Assembly: GCA_023435335.1 (NCBI GenBank)
Contig: JAEYRU010000159.1
Span: 1-7,748 of the forward strand
DNA length: 7,748 nucleotides
Source: Pseudomonadota bacterium
GTDB lineage: Bacteria > Pseudomonadota > Alphaproteobacteria > Rhizobiales > Rhizobiaceae
Direction: 5' to 3'
A program made the position numbers and the translations under genes. Numbering within the stretch: position 1 is the stretch's first letter; each line of letters opens with the position of its first letter. This document shows, piece after piece, positions 5,277 through 7,748 of the stretch. Under the pieces are notes generated by a model. That model saw only the letters and a program-made list of their open reading frames with translations. It searched no databases and was not told the origin of the DNA.

Positions 5277-5819
5277 ATGCACGTGCTTGTTACGAGACGC
5301 CTGACGCTGAGGCCGCCGGCTTTCCTGGATGCCGAGGACATCGCGCTCCACCTGTCGAACCCGCGCGTGGCGCGCATGCTCGTCCGGGTTCCGCACCCCT
5401 ATGGAGTTGCTGACTCCGTAAGGTGGATGCGCAGCCTCGCCGCCCGGCCGGACGGCCTGGTCTACACAATTCATCGCGAGAGGCTCATCGGGGTCGTTTC
5501 CGTCGAGATCGGCGAGGAAGGGCCGCGATTGGGCTACTGGCTGGGCGAGCCGTGGCACGGACGCGGTTTCATGACCGAGGCGGCGGGAGCCTTGCTCGCA
5601 CACGCCTTCCAGTCGCGCGGCTACCCGGCGATCCGCTCCTCGGTGTTCGTCGACAACCCCGCTTCATTGCGGGTCCAGGCCAAGCTCGGCTTCGAGGTGA
5701 CCGGCGCCGGCGAAGCCTGGTCTATGTCGCGGCGCGAGAAGGTTCAGAAGTGGGAGACGCGACTGACCGCCGAAGCGTTCAGCGAATCCTTACAGCCATC
5801 AAGGAAGTCGGCGGCCTGA
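5277..5819 (+). CDS. GNAT N-acetyltransferase, RimJ/RimL type
   Basis: A 180-residue acetyl-CoA-dependent N-acyltransferase. It begins with the typical TRRLTLRPP (6-14). The acetyl-CoA pyrophosphate-binding motif A is GYWLGEPWHGRGFMTEA (86-102), with the Q/RxxGxG/A-type loop as HGRGF, and VDNPASLRVQAKLGFE (125-140) is the conserved motif B with the Asn and the KLGF of this subgroup. Family members acetylate protein N-termini or small amines; the substrate here is unknown. The ATG at 5277 has GGAGGGA (5268-5274) just upstream. It lies behind the rpmA terminator with no convincing promoter of its own between them, and 27 bases before a second, related GNAT gene. Two adjacent RimJ/RimL-type enzymes next to L21/L27 invite the idea of ribosomal-protein acetylation, but that is only context. 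Confidence 0.9.
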   Translation: MHVLVTRRLTLRPPAFLDAEDIALHLSNPRVARMLVRVPHPYGVADSVRWMRSLAARPDGLVYTIHRERLIGVVSVEIGEEGPRLGYWLGEPWHGRGFMTEAAGALLAHAFQSRGYPAIRSSVFVDNPASLRVQAKLGFEVTGAGEAWSMSRREKVQKWETRLTAEAFSESLQPSRKSAA

Positions 5820-5846
5820 GGACGGCCGCAAGCGGAGGAAATGGAC

Positions 5847-6437
5847 ATGGTTGCCGAGAAGGACGACACCGAGGACGACAGTCCGGTCATCGAATGCCCC
5901 GTTCTCGTCACCGAGCGGCTGGTGATGCGCCCGCCGCACGAGGACGATATCCCCGACCTGGTCGAGCTTGCCGGCAACCGCAAGGTGGCCGAGATGCTCG
6001 GGCGCATGCCCCACCCCTACGGCGAGCGGGAGGCCAGGACCTTCATCCGCGCCGTCGCCAGCCGCAAGGCGGGCACGGCCTATGCGCTGACGCTGGCCGA
6101 AAGCGGCGCCTTCATCGGAGGCGCCGGGCTGAACGGCGGCGGACGGGAGCTGGAGCTGGGCTACTGGATCGGGGAGCCCTATTGGGGCAAGGGATACGCG
6201 ACCGAAGCCGCCCACGCGCTTATCGATCTCGCCTTCCGGGCGACCGAGATCGAACGGCTGCATGTCTCCTGCCGGGTGCTCAACGACGCCTCCCGGCGCG
6301 TGATCCACAAGTGCGGGTTCCAGTATGCCGGGCAGGGCATGATTGATTCGATGGCGGCCGGACGCGTGGCGGTCGAACGCTACGTCCTCGACCGCAGGAC
6401 CTGGGTGAGCCTCAGGACCTGGGCGGCGGCGAAATAA
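5847..6437 (+). CDS. GNAT N-acetyltransferase, RimJ/RimL type, paralogue of its upstream neighbour
   Basis: A 196-residue acetyl-CoA-dependent acyltransferase. An acidic N-terminal segment (EKDDTEDDS, 4-12) precedes VTERLVMRPPHEDDI (21-35). Motif A is GYWIGEPYWGKGYATEA (105-121), and LNDASRRVIHKCGF (145-158) is motif B. It shares MLxRxPHPYG, LGYWxGEPxxGxGxxTEA and the N-terminal TxRLxxRPP with the gene just upstream, so the pair looks like an old tandem duplication. Of two close starts, ATG 5847 has GGAGG (5834-5838) eight bases upstream, a proper spacing; ATG 5841 would leave two bases and is less likely. The stop at 6437 is where the high-G+C ribosomal segment ends. The substrate cannot be read from sequence. 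Confidence 0.9.
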   Translation: MVAEKDDTEDDSPVIECPVLVTERLVMRPPHEDDIPDLVELAGNRKVAEMLGRMPHPYGEREARTFIRAVASRKAGTAYALTLAESGAFIGGAGLNGGGRELELGYWIGEPYWGKGYATEAAHALIDLAFRATEIERLHVSCRVLNDASRRVIHKCGFQYAGQGMIDSMAAGRVAVERYVLDRRTWVSLRTWAAAK

Positions 6438-6470
6438 AGGGGTACTGGATGAAGCCCATGCTTCGGCACT

Positions 6471-6803
6471 CTAGATGAGAATAAGCTGCGAGCTGTTGTC
6501 AGGAAGGAGCCCTCTTATCGCGCCGAAAAGCAAAGAGAGGAAGGCCATCAACTGGCCTCCAACCGCGCTTAGCACCATTAGGCTCAGCAGTATGTTCAAA
6601 GCCGAGACAGCATATACACTTCGCTCTTCGATTGGAGCGATATAGTAGCGGCTGCTTTGCCGCAGATAGAATGCAATGATTATGGCAAAGAGCGGCGGGG
6701 TGATCAGCAGCGGAACATAGGAAAGAATCTGCGCGATTTGCGAAGGCCTCAGCGACCTTACCCACCGACGAATTCGCCATTCCAGATGATAGTCTGGGTC
6801 CAC
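6471..6803 (-). CDS. Small multi-pass membrane protein, unknown function
   Basis: I do not recognise a family. The 110-residue product has a short charged N-terminus (EWRIRRWVRSLRP, 8-20), a first membrane helix at about 27-47 (SYVPLLITPPLFAIIIAFYL), a polar loop with two Tyr and EER (51-61), and a long hydrophobic stretch (64-95) able to form one or two further helices. It begins with GTG 6803, two bases after the stop of the GYF_2 protein gene, so the two are probably translationally coupled; AGGAG at 6819-6823 is 13-15 bases upstream, rather far. It shares the low G+C of that gene. The pair is probably one membrane-associated unit. Confidence 0.7.
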   Translation of the reverse strand: MDPDYHLEWRIRRWVRSLRPSQIAQILSYVPLLITPPLFAIIIAFYLRQSSRYYIAPIEERSVYAVSALNILLSLMVLSAVGGQLMAFLSLLFGAIRGLLPDNSSQLILI

Positions 6804-6805
6804 CG

Positions 6806-7564
6806 CTAGACGACAGCTCCTGCTGCAATCCGCCTATAATACCGCTCGTTCATACGAGAGGCGGTTTGGTACGCGTCGATCCATGACCAAATGTGGATTA
6901 CCCAACCGAGGAAGACCAACCAAAGCCCGATACACAAGATAAACATCAGGATGCCCTTGCCCACCTGCCCGTTATAGACTTGGCCAAGTCCAACTATCAG
7001 GAACGACAGCAAGAACGCTATTCCCGCTGATTTTGGTCGGGCGGGTCCGTCCTCGACTATCAGAAGAGGCGTCCGATCTTGTGTCACGGTGTTGGTGACC
7101 TGCACCACGGTGGCGCCCGCCGCAGCAGTGACCGGGGTCGCCATTGCACTTGGGGCGGGACGTGCCGAGAGAGCCGGCGGTTGATGCGGAAACAAGCTGG
7201 CAAGTGCACGATCCGCAATGGCATCCGTCCACTCGGTTCCGCCCTTGCGCATCACATCAGTGCCGGGCGTAACCCGACCGTCAGCAACAAACTCCTTTAT
7301 ATCATGGCCGCTATATGGCCCAAACGTTTCTGAATTCAGATGAATATACCACTCACCATCCAGGGGATGCGGTGGTTTGGATGACCGTCGGTCGTCAGTT
7401 GGAATGAGCGGCCGTTCTTCTCTGGTACCTTCAGTCACTATCGCCCCCCACGACAATTCCTTAAAAGCATCACATATAAATAAAGCCGTCAATGGCAAAC
7501 GGGCTCTGAAGACAGTCACCAAGTCTTCTTCAGAGACAGTTCTTGGCCCGACACTTTCCGCCAC
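6806..7564 (-). CDS. GYF_2 (DUF4339) domain protein with TM2-like C-terminus
   Basis: Up to 252 residues. Residues 71-125 form a GYF_2/DUF4339 domain: WYIHLNSETFGPYSG with the family's WY-hydrophobic and GPYS/T core, then a helix, and TDVMRKGGTEWTDAIADRAL with the trailing W. An Ala/Pro-rich linker (128-155) follows. Residues 180-233 resemble a TM2 domain: two hydrophobic helices around GLGQVYNGQVGKGI (192-205) and a closing WSWIDAY (227-233). GYF_2 domains probably bind peptides; TM2 proteins are membrane anchored, so a cytoplasmic peptide-binding module tethered to the inner membrane is a fair reading. The start is unsure: GTG 7562-7564 directly follows an in-frame stop (7568-7570) and lacks a ribosome-binding site, and residues 1-45 match nothing I know. 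GTG 7436-7438 would give 210 residues with the whole domain. It overlaps nothing and leads the small membrane protein gene. Confidence 0.78.
   Translation of the reverse strand: MAESVGPRTVSEEDLVTVFRARLPLTALFICDAFKELSWGAIVTEGTREERPLIPTDDRRSSKPPHPLDGEWYIHLNSETFGPYSGHDIKEFVADGRVTPGTDVMRKGGTEWTDAIADRALASLFPHQPPALSARPAPSAMATPVTAAAGATVVQVTNTVTQDRTPLLIVEDGPARPKSAGIAFLLSFLIVGLGQVYNGQVGKGILMFILCIGLWLVFLGWVIHIWSWIDAYQTASRMNERYYRRIAAGAVV
7504..7535. repeat. Interrupted inverted repeat near the 5' end of the GYF_2 gene
   Basis: CTCTGAA (7504-7510) pairs with TTCAGAG (7529-7535), and GAC (7511-7513) with GTC (7523-7525), giving a 10-pair stem with a three-base TTC bulge. If the gene really starts at GTG 7438, this dyad lies upstream of it, next to a TTGACG (7487-7492, minus strand) that could be a -35 element, and might be an operator. 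Confidence 0.4.
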
Positions 7565-7609
7565 CGCCTACGCTTCACGAGCGAATCTGCACCTGTCCGC
7601 ACATGTCAG

Positions 7610-7640
7610 TTGACCTCAAGCCAGCTTGAGGCCGTAGCAG
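7610..7640 (+). promoter_or_regulatory. SoxR-type promoter with SoxR box
   Basis: CCTCAAGCCAGCTTGAGG (7614-7631) is an 18-base palindrome with perfect 8-base arms around CA. It is identical at 15 of 18 positions to the E. coli soxS SoxR box, CCTCAAGTTAACTTGAGG, differing only in the central four bases. The promoter layout is the same too: -35 TTGACC (7610-7615), a 19-base spacer, and TAGCAG (7635-7640) as -10. Such overlong spacers are the mark of MerR-family activators, which twist the DNA when activated; SoxR does so when its [2Fe-2S] cluster is oxidised by redox-cycling compounds. The -35 faces the plus strand, with expected transcription start about 7646-7648 and the next gene at 7674. 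The -10 is weak. No soxR gene lies in the window. Confidence 0.82.
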
Positions 7641-7673
7641 CAGGATCCGTTTGACCGCTATTGGGGACAATCA

Positions 7674-7748
7674 ATGGATCTCGCCTTCCACCTGCTTCTT
7701 ATTGTTCATCTTGGCTCCCTCGTCGTTGGAGCGGCGACCAACGTTGTG
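7674..7748 (+). CDS. Membrane protein, 5' part, under SoxR-type promoter
   Basis: The first 25 codons of a gene cut by the right edge. The residues (MDLAFHLLLIVHLGSLVVGA and on to NVV) form one hydrophobic helix carrying two His (6 and 12), starting almost at the N-terminus, so the product is very likely an inner-membrane protein, uncleaved by appearance. GGGGA (7663-7667) lies six bases before the ATG. The family cannot be identified from this fragment. It is about 26-28 bases downstream of the expected start point of the SoxR-type promoter, so it should be induced by redox-cycling compounds. Known SoxR targets outside enterics are mostly transporters, oxygenases and oxidoreductases; a small membrane protein would fit loosely. 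Confidence 0.7.
   Translation, partial: MDLAFHLLLIVHLGSLVVGAATNVV

Noticed and set aside
5423..6346. A 307-codon plus-strand frame spanning both GNAT genes
   Set aside because: It is out of frame with two intact GNAT proteins, Arg-rich, and has no ribosome-binding site.
6451..6464. GAAGC-CCAT-GCTTC hairpin between convergent genes as a terminator
   Set aside because: Only five base pairs and no T-tract on either strand.
6438..7748. Mobile element or prophage explaining the low-G+C segment
   Set aside because: No integrase, transposase, terminal inverted repeats, tRNA-end duplication or flanking direct repeats are visible in the window; only the composition shift supports an insertion.

Overview
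The window looks like the chromosome of an alphaproteobacterium of the order Hyphomicrobiales, probably Mesorhizobium or another Phyllobacteriaceae-like lineage. This rests on high G+C, rhizobial-type protein sequences, an L21 protein with a long Ala/Lys/Glu-rich tail, and the order rplU, rpmA, acetyltransferases. The placement is inference; no search was run.

Left part (1-2225): the 5' part of an M3-family peptidyl-dipeptidase (Dcp-like) gene on the minus strand runs off the left edge. Divergent from it is a two-gene unit of a MarR-family regulator and a Bcr/CflA-type MFS drug exporter, joined by an ATGA overlap. A 31-base, almost perfect dyad covers the ribosome-binding region and start codon of marR and is the likely autoregulatory operator.

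Middle (2239-4069): a minus-strand unit converges on the exporter. In transcription order it has a 70-residue single-pass membrane protein (probably TTG-started), pyridoxal kinase PdxY and a beta-class carbonic anhydrase. Diverging from it is the ribosomal unit: a good promoter (4147-4175), a leader of about 150 bases with stem-loops, rplU with a C-terminal extension, rpmA, and a canonical intrinsic terminator (5230-5262). Two related GNAT acetyltransferases of the RimJ/RimL type follow. The first starts only 14 bases after the terminator's T-tract, so its expression may depend on read-through.

Right part (6438-7748): the obgE gene that normally follows this cluster in related bacteria is absent here. 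Base composition drops sharply (31 of 60 G+C in each of lines 6541-6600 and 6601-6660, against 45 of 60 in 6121-6180). Two minus-strand genes encode a GYF_2 (DUF4339) protein with a TM2-like C-terminus and a small membrane protein. At the right edge a membrane protein gene begins on the plus strand, behind a promoter carrying an 18-base palindrome that matches the SoxR box, with the 19-base spacer typical of MerR-family promoters. This SoxR-type promoter is the most informative regulatory signal in the window. No RNA genes, CRISPR arrays, transposases or integrases were seen.
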